Assembly (NCBI GenBank): GCA_013112685.1
Contig: JABFGC010000001.1
Coordinates: 1 to 64,000 of the forward strand
DNA length: 64,000 bases
From: Chloroflexota bacterium
GTDB taxonomy: Bacteria; Chloroflexota; Anaerolineae; Anaerolineales; Villigracilaceae
Direction: 5' to 3'
The translations under genes were made by a program, and so were the position numbers. Below, in pieces: positions 19,301-30,013 of this stretch; the stretch's first letter is position 1, and each line of letters begins with the position of its first letter. Below the pieces are notes generated by a model that saw only the letters and a list, made by a program, of their open reading frames with translations, made no database searches and was not told the DNA's origin.

Positions 19301-22300
19301 GGGCGGGCAGTAAGACAGTATGACGGGGAAAATAATCTAGTCGTTGAACTGATCTATAACACGGATGGCACGACCACCGTCAAAGACGGGATGGGAAACG
19401 AACAAACTCATAAATATGACGCGCGCGGCACACTGGTTGTGGAGACCAACGCTGTGGGCGCCGATATGAACACCGAATATGGGATGAACTTCCAACCCAC
19501 CAAGGTAACCAACGCCGCCGGGCACACCTTGTTCATGACCTGGAGCGCCGATGGAGTGGATCTGTTGACCAAGACCGACGCAGCAGGCAACACCACCCAT
19601 AATACCTATGATGCATTACATAATTTGACGTCCACGACAGATCCAGCGGGTAATACCACCCGATATACGTATGACGGCAAACTTCTGCTGAGTTCCATCG
19701 ATGCCCTGGGCGGCGAGACAAGATACACCTACACCCCGGAAGGGTATTTGGAGTCTGTGACCGACTCGAGCGGGCGAGTTACCCGCTATACATACACCAC
19801 CTTCGGACAGCGCGAGAGCATGACTGACCCGAGCGGTAATACCTGGCATTACACGTATGATGCCCTGGGACGCTTGACGGATACCACCGACCCGCGCGGA
19901 CGGGTTTCCCATACCGAATACAATGCAGCAGGACAGATCATCCGCTCCGTTCAGAATTATGCGCCTTCCCGCTCGCAGAACGACCAGAATCTGTACAACA
20001 TTGTCACACAGTATGAATACACTGCGCGCGGAAAACAATGGAAAGTGACCGATACCTATGGTCATGTCACCGAATATATGTACGACAACGCAGGACGGCT
20101 GATCAAAACCATTAATGCCGCAGGGAACTTTACCACCAACACGTACGATGCTTTGGGGCGCTTGATCTCGACCAAGGATGCCCTCGGCAACGAAACCAAG
20201 TACACCTACGATGAGACAGGCAGATTGCTCAGCACCACCAATGCGTTGGGTATCTCTTCCGGTACCACCACGTTTGATATCCCCACCAATACCTCCATCG
20301 TAACCAATATTGCGGGGGCAGCCACCACCTTCTACTACGACGAATTGGGACGCGTCATTCAGACCAGGGATGCGTTGGACAATTCCACCTACACCACATA
20401 CGACCTCAATGGGAATGTAGAAATACGTAAGGACGCCTTGGGACGTGAGACACATTATGAATATGATGAACTGAATCGCCTCATTCGCACCATTGACCCC
20501 AAAGGCGGTGTAACTGAGACCGTTTACAACGACAAAGGACAGCGGATCGCCAGCATTGATTCGCTTGGAAAGCGGACGGAATTCACCTACGATGAATACG
20601 GCAGGTTGATCGAGACCAAAGACCCGCTGGGCAGGATCACCCGAACAGAATATGACCAGTACGGACGGCGCATCGCCAGCGTGGATGCGGCAGGGAATCG
20701 CACCACCTACATCTATGATCTGCTGGATCGTGTCATCACAGTTCGAGACCCAATGGGCGGCGAAACCCACACCACATACGATGCTCTTGGGAATGCGCTG
20801 ATCCGCACAGATGCGAATGGCAATGACACCCAGTATGGATACGATGAACTCAACCGGGTCCACACGGTAACGAATGCTGACGGCAGCAGCACGACCAACA
20901 CCTACGATGCGGCAGGCAACCTGATCGCTACCGAAAACGCGCTCGGCGAAAAGACCCGCTATGAGTATGACCCGTTGAACCGACGTATCGCAGTGATAGA
21001 CCCTTTGGGAAATACCACCCGAACCTATTACAACTCATTAGGACAGGTCTCCGGTATATCGGATGCCAATGGTGTGGTGACTCATTTTGAATATGACGCG
21101 CTCGGCAGGCAGGTTGCCGTCGTCTTGAACTTCAAACCCACGGTCGCGGCGGATGCGGAAACGAACGTCCGTTATGAGTACGGTTATAACTCTGTGGGCA
21201 ACCGTGAGACGGTAAAAGACCCGAACGGGAACATCACCCGCTTCACGTACGATGAGTTAAACCGGGTAATGAGTAAACAGGACCCGCTTGGGAACATCTG
21301 GCAGTACGACTACGATGCTGCTGGCAACCAGATTTCCATGACGGATGGAAACCAGCAGACGACGAATTACACCTACGATGATGCGCGCCAGTTGGTGAAG
21401 ATCGAACGCCCAGATGAGGTCGTGCAGTTCGCCTACACCCAGACGGGGCAGCGCGAGTCCATGCAGGATGCGCTCGGCTCGACGAGTTGGATCTACGATG
21501 ACCTCAACCGTTTGGTGGAGACCCGTGATATCTTTGGCAACGTGGTGAAATATGGCTATGATGCCAATGGTAATCGCACGTCACTGACCTATCCTGACGG
21601 GCATATAGTGAGCTATGCATACACCTCTGGAGATCAGTTGGCGAATGTTGTCAATGAACAGTCAACAGTGATCAGTTATCAGTATGATGATGCGAATCGT
21701 TTGAGTGTGGTATCGCGTGTCAATGGTGTGACCTCCAATTACACCTACGATATTGCCGGGCGTTTGATCCAGTTGACGCATACCGCTCCGCAGGGATCAT
21801 TGGCAGACTACCAATACATTTATGACCCGTCCGGGAATTTGATCGAGGCAAGGGAGAATGTTGGGAAACCAATTCCTCCCACTACCACACCCACAAACAC
21901 CTCCACACCCACAGAGACTCCGACAGAAACTGCCACCAGCACGGCGACGATGACGTCCACACCCACGGAAACTTCTACTGCAACCGAAACTTCCGAACCG
22001 ACAGCGACAGAAACCGCCACGGCGACTTCGACTCCCGAGTTCACCCCCACTCCGGAAGCAACCCCAGCCGATCTGTTGGAAGCATTGCGAGCCAGTGTGG
22101 TGAGTTACGCTGAAAGCGGCAGCGTAGATAAAAAATCTGAGAAGAGTTTGTTAGCCAAAGTGGATGCTGCAATCCAAGGTTTAGCAGATGGAAGGATCAA
22201 TTCCACCATCAACCAGTTGGGCGCTTTCACGAATGAAGTCTCCGCCCAGCGCGGGAAAAAGATCGCAGAAGCCGCGTCAGATGACCTGATCGCGCAGGCG

Positions 22301-24302
22301 CAAACCATTATTGCATTGCTTTCTGCGACCCCCACTCCTGAATTGACCATGACCCCAGTGGAGGAAACGCCTACATTTGCAAATACGGAAACCCCGCTTC
22401 CAACGGATACCCCCACGGAACTTCCGACCCTCACGCCTACTCTTTTCCCCACGGAGACGATGACCGAGATTCCGTCTCCAACAATACCCTTTACTCCATC
22501 GTTGACGCCAACGGAAACGCTGATTCCTACAGAGACGTTTACTCCGCTTCCGACCGCGACCGAAATCCCACCTGCTGGACCGTTGACTATTTCCTACACT
22601 TACGATGCGTTGCACAGGTTGAAGAGCGCTGTATATAGCAATGGCAGGAGTTTCTCGTATGTTTACGATGGCGCTGGCAATACCTTGCAGGCAAGCGATG
22701 AGACGACATCCACGAACTACACCTATGATGTCGCCAACCAGCTTCTGACCGCAGAAATGGATGGTACGGTCTGGCAGTATGAATATGATGGTAACGGCAG
22801 TTTAATCAAGACACTGCCCAACGGTAATGAAACCAATGGTGCGAAACGCTACACCTACAATACAGCAGGCTACCTCGTGAAGGTAGAAACGCACAATCAG
22901 AGTGGTTGGTACGTCCAAGCCGAAATGACTTACAACGGGTTTGGCGTCCGCATGACTTCCAGCGCCTTGGGAGTAACGACCGAATATGCCTCCGATGGAC
23001 AAATGCCTCTGACAATTTATTCCGGTGGCAAGACCACAGAAGTGCTATATGGTTTGGGACCTGTTGCAGAGAAAACCGATGAATGGAATTACGTCCTGAG
23101 TGATGGCGTGAATGTTCCGCGCCAGTTGACGGATAATAGTGGACTGACTACCTTGGCGATACGATACAATCCGTGGGGCAAACCCATTGAGACCAGTGGT
23201 ACAGGCAACTTCGACGCCAGTTTCATTGGCACTTTGATTGATGCCACAACTGGCTTGATTTATGTTGGCAATGGACAATATTACGACCCCGAAACGGGAC
23301 GCTTCTTAACCAGAGGTGTGAATCCCAACAGTCCCAACCCATATGTGCCGTGGAATCCGATTGGGATGATTATTGGACCTTTAGGTTTAATTTCTGGAAA
23401 TTATGTAAGAAGAAAAACGAAAAAGCACCTTATAAAGTTAAGTTTTGTATCTATATTAGCTTTTAACTCTGCTTTCGTGTGCATGGGTATTTGTAATTGG
23501 TGGGTTATTACTTACTGCTTGTACAAGTTCGTCGCCAGCCCAAAACACAGAAACACCGCCTACAGGAACGCCAACTGCAGAGGGTGGAAACGACAATGGC
23601 AATGCCATTGCTAACCCGGGGTCAACCACGGAAGTACCGACATCAACTCCGACCTGTATCTACTGCACATTGGTTGATGAGTTTTTCATATCAGCCTATT
23701 ACATTCCTTTGGAAAGAGAATATGCTGATGATGTTATTAATGTAGAAATACCAGCCAATAGAGAAAGCAAAATAAATTCTGGATACTCTCCTGATCAGAT
23801 GAATGTATATTTGTCATCAAAAGGTCCTCACTATTATAATGATCAAGGCAATTGGCAGCTTGCTAATTGGAGATTCCTCAATGACGATGATGGTGTGTGC
23901 CTACAAGGTAGTGGAAAGCTTGAGAATGGCTGGTATATTAGTTGCACCACTCCTCCAGGAAGTCCTAAAGAATTTTCTTGGCAACTTGATGAAAAAGTAA
24001 ACAGATTGGAAAATTCTGTCTTGGAACTCGAAACAGTAGCGGTATGCCCCTCTTTAGCGGATGAAGGCGGTTCTCTAACCTTTGGCACAGAGATTAGTAT
24101 CCCAGACATGGCAGATTTTATGCAGAGCTATAGCAAAGATACAATTTTTACAGTAAGAGATGTGGGAGAAAAACTATGTCCTGAAGTCAGCAGAAGGTCA
24201 CATCAAACTTTAGACCTGTTCGTTGGTGAAGGGACAAATGCATACAGGATATATGAGAACGTTATAAGCGCCTTTCCAGTGCCAGTTAAGGTATACAAAT
24301 AA
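16302..24302 (+). CDS. RHS/YD-repeat secreted polymorphic toxin-like protein (two frameshifts), ~2,660 aa
   Basis: The ATG at 16302 begins a signal peptide (MATKRYFGMF...PTPAYAGS). In order: Gly-rich beta-helix-like repeats (about 16.4-18.2 kb), a Big_1/invasin-like domain (AATITVTLINADGYPMANKPV), an RHS N-terminal segment, about 30 YD repeats (YDALGRL type, 19.0-21.9 kb and 22.6-23.0 kb), two Thr-Pro-rich linkers with a helical insert (21.9-22.6 kb), and the RHS core end GQYYDPETGRF. After the core come a hydrophobic segment and LLTACTSSS, a Thr-Pro linker and a variable C-terminal tip. One base is missing from the A run at 16854-16856 and one is extra in the T run at 23461-23464; correcting both gives one open frame. 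The tip (GTEISIPD, FTVRDVG, LDLFVGEG) resembles a 3D domain of cell-wall lytic enzymes, tentatively. Confidence 0.82.
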
Positions 24303-24308
24303 TATTCT

Positions 24309-25412
24309 ATGGTAAATAAAATGATCAACTTAAAGTTCTTTACACCAATCGTAGATAAGATATCAAGGATAATAATAAAAACCAGCACTCTTTTGATTGT
24401 GGCGATTTTATTGACTTCAAGTTGTAATACTTTTCTTGGGAAACAGCCACAAGTACTGCTGGTAACTCCTATCGGTGAGTGGAAGTTATACGATGTTGAG
24501 AATATCACTTGGTCGATGGATAGTTTAAGTTTTGCAGTCCTTGGCAACGAAAAAGATGACAATGTCTTTGGTGTTTACATGTATAGGGCAAGTGATCCTG
24601 GAAAGGATTGGTTCCATAAAGTAGATATTTCTTTTGGATTAGCTTTCAGCCCCGACAATCAAGTTATCGCAATTCCTACTTTCCCGTTACTTATTCTTCT
24701 CGACCAAAATACAGGAGAACTTATCAAGGAAGTGGGGGATTACAAACTGCAGCCATGTTTTGGAATTGAGCAAATCAAATATAGTTCAGACGGAAAGAAA
24801 ATTTTCTCACTTAATACAGTTGCAGGAATTGGCAATGAATATTCTGAGATATTTGTGTGGGATTCGGAAGGAGAGCAGTGCCAAGGCTCCCTAATTCAGG
24901 AAAAAGGAACTGCTTTTAATTTTGAATTAAGCCAAGACGGAGAGTTTTTAGTTTTAGGGTTGAGTAAAATAGGAAAAGATGCTGAACAACAAGTACATGT
25001 ATGGGATATAGGAAAGAAAAAAATTATTTGTAGTTTCCCAGGGGGAGAACCTGTATCTTTCTCGTCCAGGGGAAATATAATTGCTGCCAAAAACTTGAAC
25101 AATCAAAAAGACATTGATTTGTGGGATTCTGAATCCTGTAACTTTATTGTCACTATACATTCCAAAATAATAACCAAGGTCTATAGTGCTGATATAAGCC
25201 CTGATGGTAAATTACTTGCAATTGGTGGCAGTGACGCATTTCAGATATGGGATGTTGTAAGCAGAAAGCTTATGTTTGAATCTGAAAAACTGCCAAATGC
25301 CGTGAAAATATTGGCTTTTAGCCCAAACGGCAATTTTCTGTTAACTGAAATGGATAGAATTTCAATGAATGACCAAGCAATAATTACCTTGTGGAGTGTA
25401 ACCAATAAATAA
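24309..25412 (+). CDS. Lipoprotein with WD40-like beta-propeller repeats
   Basis: The 367-aa protein starts 6 bases after the RHS stop. A hydrophobic stretch ends in the lipobox LLTSSC near residue 38, so it is probably an exported lipoprotein. The mature part has repeated blades such as LAFSPDNQVIAIP, ISPDGKLLAIGGSDAFQIWDV and LAFSPNGNFLLTEMD, typical of WD40/quinoprotein propellers. Its place directly behind a polymorphic RHS tip is where an immunity or accessory gene often sits. Immunity is inference only. Confidence 0.75.
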   Translation: MVNKMINLKFFTPIVDKISRIIIKTSTLLIVAILLTSSCNTFLGKQPQVLLVTPIGEWKLYDVENITWSMDSLSFAVLGNEKDDNVFGVYMYRASDPGKDWFHKVDISFGLAFSPDNQVIAIPTFPLLILLDQNTGELIKEVGDYKLQPCFGIEQIKYSSDGKKIFSLNTVAGIGNEYSEIFVWDSEGEQCQGSLIQEKGTAFNFELSQDGEFLVLGLSKIGKDAEQQVHVWDIGKKKIICSFPGGEPVSFSSRGNIIAAKNLNNQKDIDLWDSESCNFIVTIHSKIITKVYSADISPDGKLLAIGGSDAFQIWDVVSRKLMFESEKLPNAVKILAFSPNGNFLLTEMDRISMNDQAIITLWSVTNK

Positions 25413-25416
25413 CCTA

Positions 25417-25640
25417 TGCCAAAGTGGATGCCGCCATTCAGGGACTGGCAGATGGAAGGATCAATTCCACCATCAACCAGTTGGGTGCGTTCACAAACGA
25501 GGTGTCTGCTCAACACGACAAGAAAATCACGGAAGCCGCTGAGGATGACTCAATTATGTAAGCACAAGTCATTATTGATTTACTTTCCGTTACGCCAATT
25601 CCTGACTTGACCATGACACCGACGAAAGAAAATTCTATAT
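25417..25640 (+). pseudogene. Orphan RHS linker fragment
   Basis: The DNA matches the helical insert and Thr-Pro linker of the RHS gene at about 22155-22370. Translated, it reads KVDAAIQGLADGRINSTINQ... then a TAA, then LTMTPTKE. It lacks a start, is interrupted by a stop and ends abruptly. This is the debris expected when RHS tips are replaced by recombination. Confidence 0.75.
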
Positions 25641-25721
25641 CGGCAAAAATGGAGAACTTATTTCGAAAAATTGGGCATTGCTAGAGTGCTCAACGTCGAG
25701 TGCTGAAATCCAAGGTTGATT

Positions 25722-25753
25722 TTGCGAGAGAAGCAAATCAGCTTCTCTCGCAA
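25722..25753. terminator. Perfect inverted repeat
   Basis: TTGCGAGAGAAGC pairs with GCTTCTCTCGCAA around a short AAATCA loop. It lies between the RHS fragment and the small minus-strand reading frames. T-rich on one side and A-rich on the other, so a bidirectional terminator is plausible. Confidence 0.5.
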
Positions 25754-25770
25754 ATAATGTAGGAAAGAGT

Positions 25771-26219
25771 CTATCTAGCTCTTACGCCTCTATTGATCGA
25801 AGCGACGGTTTTGCTTGCCACAACGATGCCTTTCATATCGGGCGACGCAAAGTGACCGTGCATAGACACTGCATATTTAAAATTGACCGTGAAGGTCATC
25901 TCAAGCGGCAAGCGAGCTGTAAAAATGGGATGTGAGGTGTAACCATTCCCTCCGATTTCCAATCTTAAGTTGAGCAAACCTTGGGCAACGTCAGCCAGGT
26001 TCGAGGCTAACGGATTCATCGATATTGAAACAGGCGGCATGTCCATGTGCCCTCAGGTTTTAGGTATGCTGACCTGCCCCGGTGCGCGAGTCGTACAGTC
26101 CCGTGCGGACAACGACGTTCGTGTTTAGTGACAGATGCACGATCTCGCAAAACGAAAAGCAACAACATTTCAAATCCGAGCAGAGTAACTTGTAAAACGA
26201 ACCTCGAGATCTTACGCAT
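25771..26219 (-). pseudogene. Degraded small secreted-protein gene
   Basis: A start with GGAGG ribosome site at 26219 gives a hydrophobic leader (MRKISRFVLQVTLLGFEMLLLF) that loses frame. A second open stretch from 26046 to 25771 (MDMPPVSISMNPLASN...) is rich in beta-like segments. The two are in different frames, and no single correction joined them cleanly in my reading. Low confidence that this is a working gene. Confidence 0.3.
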
Positions 26220-26281
26220 TGCGTTACCTCCAAGGGGGGGATGAAATTTTAGAGACAGGAGCAGGCTCCTGAAACTCACAT

Positions 26282-26583
26282 AGAATTCCGCCATTACCAG
26301 TCTCACCGAAGAACGATTTATTGAGTTAGGCGCATTAGATGCCTTCGATATCACTACCTACCCAGCATACGATGATCCAAACAACCCACACGATGGACCA
26401 AACGATGGCAAAGTATTATATGAACAATCTGCATATTTTGAAAATGAATGTTACTGGATAGGAATATACTTTTTTTACAAAAATCAACATCATGCGCTTG
26501 TCGAATTTTCAAAAAATGTTGTGAACAATTATCCATACCAGACTGTAAATGATACAAACATGCTAAGTTGTCCCACCCAATAA
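26282..26583 (+). pseudogene. Start-less C-terminal fragment
   Basis: An open frame without a start codon reads LTEERFIELGALDAFDITT... to MLSCPTQ and a stop at 26583. Composition is normal for protein (YFENECYWIGIYFFYKN). It probably represents a displaced toxin tip or the end of a lost gene in this RHS-associated graveyard. No family recognised. Confidence 0.4.
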
Positions 26584-26598
26584 CGAGGTGCAAAATTC

Positions 26599-27980
26599 AT
26601 GGTTTCCAAAATTTATATCTACCTGATTGCGACTCTAGTGATTGTTTCATGTACTCAATCTGTTCAATATTCTACACCTGTCCCCGCAATTACTGGCGTA
26701 TCGCCGCAAGTAATCCAGGTTACAAGCGACCCAACAGATACTGAATTTGTATTTCCCGAAATGGCACCTCAACCCGGTTTAGTCTTTGTTCAAAACTGCA
26801 AGAGCGATTGTGGAAAAAATCTATGGATTACAGCCGCTCAGGGTAAATCAATTCAAATTCCAATCAATGGCGACAACCTATCTATTTCAAATAATAATCG
26901 TTTTGTTGCCTATGAAAAAGAACTTGATATTTGGCTGTTAGATTTGCAAAGCGGCGATCAGAAACCTGTAACCAGTACAGAAAAATGTTGGGAACGGGAT
27001 CCTTTTTGGTCGCCAGATGACAAGTTACTATCCTTTTTTGGTTGTGGAAATGACCAATTAGATGATGTGTTTGTATTTGATATTGAAAAGGAGGAGCTAA
27101 CCAACCTTTCGAAAACTCTTGATATTCACGAAACATGCATTGATATTTACCCTGGGAAGTGCATTTCAAATTGGCAAATGCCAAACTTTATGATTATTGG
27201 CTCCAGAAGGAATGAAGTACATCAAAACGCGTCCCTTCAAGCACAATGCCATACGGAAAATGGAAATTGTTCACTTTTTCCAACAATATTATTTATTAAT
27301 AACCAAAAGCAAGATTTTATAGATCAGGTAAGTGGTGTTCTGACGCCACCCGCAATTTCTCCTGATAAGCAACTTATTGCTTATGATGGGGGGCATATCT
27401 ATGACATAAAAACAAAAACAAATATTACTCTTTTCCCAGTCAATAACAGTGACTCGCCGTTATTGACTGAGATACCTGTACATGAAGATGGTCCAGAGTT
27501 GATAAATCCCAGATGGTCTCCAGATGGGAAACAAATTGCTTGGATAAGTCATATAGGAAAGGCTGGTGACATAGGTGTAATTGTCTTTGACCTTGAAATG
27601 AACTCATCAAAAATTTTCTATGTTTATAGCCCGGGAGCGTATATGGGGGCACTTCCGGCATGGGACAGATGGCCTGATTTTTTATGACTTGGAGTCCGGA
27701 CAGTAAATGGTTAGCATTTACAACAATTGAAAGTTCAGACGAAGATTTAACACCGCAACTTAGAACTTTTATCTTTAATCGGAATGGTGAAAAGATAGCA
27801 GAGTGGGATATTGGAGGGCAGAATCTTGCGTGGAGCCCGAATAGTAATTGGCTTGCTATAAATGCTTTTAAACCTGAAACTGCAATAAATACTATTCTGC
27901 TTGTAAATGTTGAGGATTTGCAAGTTTTCGATCTTAATATTTCAGGTGACCTAACAATCATAGATTGGTTAGCTGAATAA
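26599..27980 (+). CDS. TolB/WD40-like lipoprotein (one frameshift)
   Basis: It starts MVSKIYIYLIATLVIVSC with a lipobox-like VIVSC, so is probably an exported lipoprotein. Propeller blades include DPFWSPDDKLLSFFG, PAISPDKQLIAYDGG, PRWSPDGKQIAWISH and, after a shift, TWSPDSKWLAFTTIE and LAWSPNSNWLAI. The first frame stops at 27687. Adding one T to the run at 27678-27683 joins it to the 98-aa frame ending at 27980 and restores the WSPD blade spacing, for a product of about 460 aa. It is the second propeller lipoprotein in this RHS locus. Confidence 0.72.
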
Positions 27981-28038
27981 ATTATTAAGATAAAGACAAT
28001 TTATTAATCTCTTAATATGCATTAGCAAAAGAGTGTCA

Positions 28039-28563
28039 TCAAGGTTGATATTCCAAATTTGGATTGAGCACCCAGCGGGTCAAGCCTTCAATTGCATTTT
28101 GATCCAGATACCGAATCCGCAACCCAAAGCCGGCACATAATCCCACGAGTCCTTCCCACCAGGCGATGCCTTCATCGCCTGGTAATACAAATTCGAATAC
28201 AGTGCGACGTACAAAAGGGAGTGGATACTCCTGCACTGCCAAGGTCAGTCCCTGATACAGGATATCCAAGCCTTCCATCTCAGGTCGCTTCCATTGGCCT
28301 GCCTGTTTCTGGAACTCCAACCTCGGTTCGGGATCAGGCCAGAACAATTGCAAAACGCGCAGTGTCCAGCCTGGCTGCATGGAAGACAGGATCGCCTTGT
28401 ATGCCTCCTGCGTTCGCACATCGGGGCGATCCGGGTCGGCATACACTTCCGCAAATAAGCGCTTGGTATCATCTTCACCCATCAAAGCCGAGTGATTGCC
28501 GACCTGTATAAAGCCCTTTGCCAATACAAAGGTTCTCGTCGAACCAATGGTCTGCTCCGCCAT
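28039..28563 (-). CDS. Hypothetical protein, 174 aa, downstream of cpaF-like gene
   Basis: ATG at 28563 overlaps the cpaF-like stop by one base (TAATG). No signal peptide or clear membrane span. The sequence has a mixed alpha/beta look, with FVLAKGFIQVGNHSALMGEDD at the start and TVFEFVLPGDEGIAWWEGLVG later. A decayed second copy exists at 15300-15781, so the cpaF-174 aa gene pair was once duplicated here. Its tight linkage suggests a part in the same secretion or pilus machine. Function unknown. Confidence 0.75.
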   Translation of the reverse strand: MAEQTIGSTRTFVLAKGFIQVGNHSALMGEDDTKRLFAEVYADPDRPDVRTQEAYKAILSSMQPGWTLRVLQLFWPDPEPRLEFQKQAGQWKRPEMEGLDILYQGLTLAVQEYPLPFVRRTVFEFVLPGDEGIAWWEGLVGLCAGFGLRIRYLDQNAIEGLTRWVLNPNLEYQP

Positions 28564-30011
28564 TACAACCCTGCCTTGAAAATGGACTCAGGGATGTTCA
28601 AGTCATTGGCACGAAAGCCCGGTCGCATGGGACGGTTGCCTGTTGGCATCAACCCCTTGCCGGCTTCATACTTGAACAACGGGGAAAACGAAGGGCGCGC
28701 AGCCGAGCGTTCCACGATGGTGGATACCTCCACGATCTCACGCACAATCTGTCCATGTTGCGGATTGCGCTCGATATAGACTGCCGCTGTCACCGCTTCC
28801 GCAAAGGACTGCGCGATCTGGATCTCGGACATGCGTGCCGCATCAGGATGCGCCTGTACCACCTGCAAAAAGCGCGGCCAGACATGCTCGGCGCTGGTGG
28901 CATGGATCGTGAAGGCACTATGTCCATGACCTGTGGCTGCCGCACGAATGAGTTCCCATGCTTCCGCGCCACGCGCTTCACCGATCACGACGCCATGCGG
29001 ACGCGAACGTAAAGCAGAACGGATCAGGTCGTACATGGTGACGGGCGGTGGACCGCCCCGGATCTCCGGACGTGTCACGGTATAGATGATATTGCCGGTA
29101 TCCGTTTTGCCATCACCGTTCCAGCCGTTCAAGATAATCTCATTACTATCTTCCACAATAAACAAACGGATCGCACCTCGCGGATAATAGTCCAGCATCT
29201 CCTGCAAGATGCGCTGCCCCACAAAGGTCTTGCCCGAACCCGTTGTGCCGGCGATGACCAATGTCCCGCCATGCACCATCACGCTCAACAAGTAATTGGC
29301 AGCTTCGGGAGTGAGGATGCCATTCCCACGCGGGAAATCCTTTGGATCGAATTTGGGGCGCGGCACCGGCGGGAGTCGGTTCTGACACAGCAACGCCAGA
29401 CTGCCCTGGGTCAGATCGGAGGCGGTGCGGTAATTGGAGACACGCAAGGTGATCGTATCGCCATAAGGCGAAGCGGGTGGCATAACATAGTTGATACGCA
29501 CACCTTTTCTCCGCACTGTTCCATCCACCAGCGGAACCATGACCTGCAACATGGCATCCGCAATCGGGTAATCGGGAGTTGGTGCGCGTTGTCCGGCGCG
29601 GTCGATCATGACGCGCAATGCGTCGCCGATCCCATCCGGTGCAGGACCCGCATGTTCCCAACCATTTGATGTCGTGTACACATAGATATGTCCCAGGTTG
29701 ATGGCGATGTCTTCAATATCAGAACGGGCGATCAGTTCCAGCAAAGGACCCATGCCGGATAGTTCCCCGATCAGCCGCAGGATGTATTCCTTGGGTAAAG
29801 AGACGCCCGCATCGACGGCACGAAGACTCACTTCCTCGAAGACCTGACGAGCCAGCACTTCGATCTCTGTGGAGGTCAGACTCTTCTGCAACGACTCAAT
29901 TGCCTTCTTTGCACGTCCTTCCTCAGCAAGAACATTCCACCAGCGCTCCATCTCATCCGAGGATCGTACCTCCGAGACGGGCTTCATTGTTTTTCCAGCA
30001 ATATCGAACAT
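28563..30011 (-). CDS. cpaF-like: CpaF/TadA-like secretion ATPase (VirB11 superfamily)
   Basis: The 482-aa protein has the Walker A GTTGSGKTFVGQ near residue 260, an Asp box region IRLFIVEDSNEIIL, Walker B-like GVVIGEARGAEAWELI, and a His box FTIHATSAEH. These are the diagnostic motifs of type II/IV secretion (GspE/VirB11/TadA) ATPases. The N-terminal domain (about 1-150) matches CpaF. It would form a hexameric ring powering pilus or channel assembly. It lies 2 bases after the CpaE-like gene and before the 174-aa gene. No TadB or TadC gene is adjacent. Confidence 0.88.
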   Translation of the reverse strand: MFDIAGKTMKPVSEVRSSDEMERWWNVLAEEGRAKKAIESLQKSLTSTEIEVLARQVFEEVSLRAVDAGVSLPKEYILRLIGELSGMGPLLELIARSDIEDIAINLGHIYVYTTSNGWEHAGPAPDGIGDALRVMIDRAGQRAPTPDYPIADAMLQVMVPLVDGTVRRKGVRINYVMPPASPYGDTITLRVSNYRTASDLTQGSLALLCQNRLPPVPRPKFDPKDFPRGNGILTPEAANYLLSVMVHGGTLVIAGTTGSGKTFVGQRILQEMLDYYPRGAIRLFIVEDSNEIILNGWNGDGKTDTGNIIYTVTRPEIRGGPPPVTMYDLIRSALRSRPHGVVIGEARGAEAWELIRAAATGHGHSAFTIHATSAEHVWPRFLQVVQAHPDAARMSEIQIAQSFAEAVTAAVYIERNPQHGQIVREIVEVSTIVERSAARPSFSPLFKYEAGKGLMPTGNRPMRPGFRANDLNIPESIFKAGL

Positions 30012-30013
30012 GG

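Noticed and set aside
19616..20863. 415-aa minus-strand open frame
   Set aside because: Antisense of the YD repeats; no start signal and composition mirrors the repeat period.
19000..21900. Regularly spaced near-repeats that could suggest a CRISPR or satellite array
   Set aside because: The period corresponds to protein YD repeats in an open frame; there is no constant repeat with unique spacers.
21820..22452. Minus-strand frames with GVSVGVEV repeats
   Set aside because: Antisense of the Thr-Pro linkers of the RHS protein.
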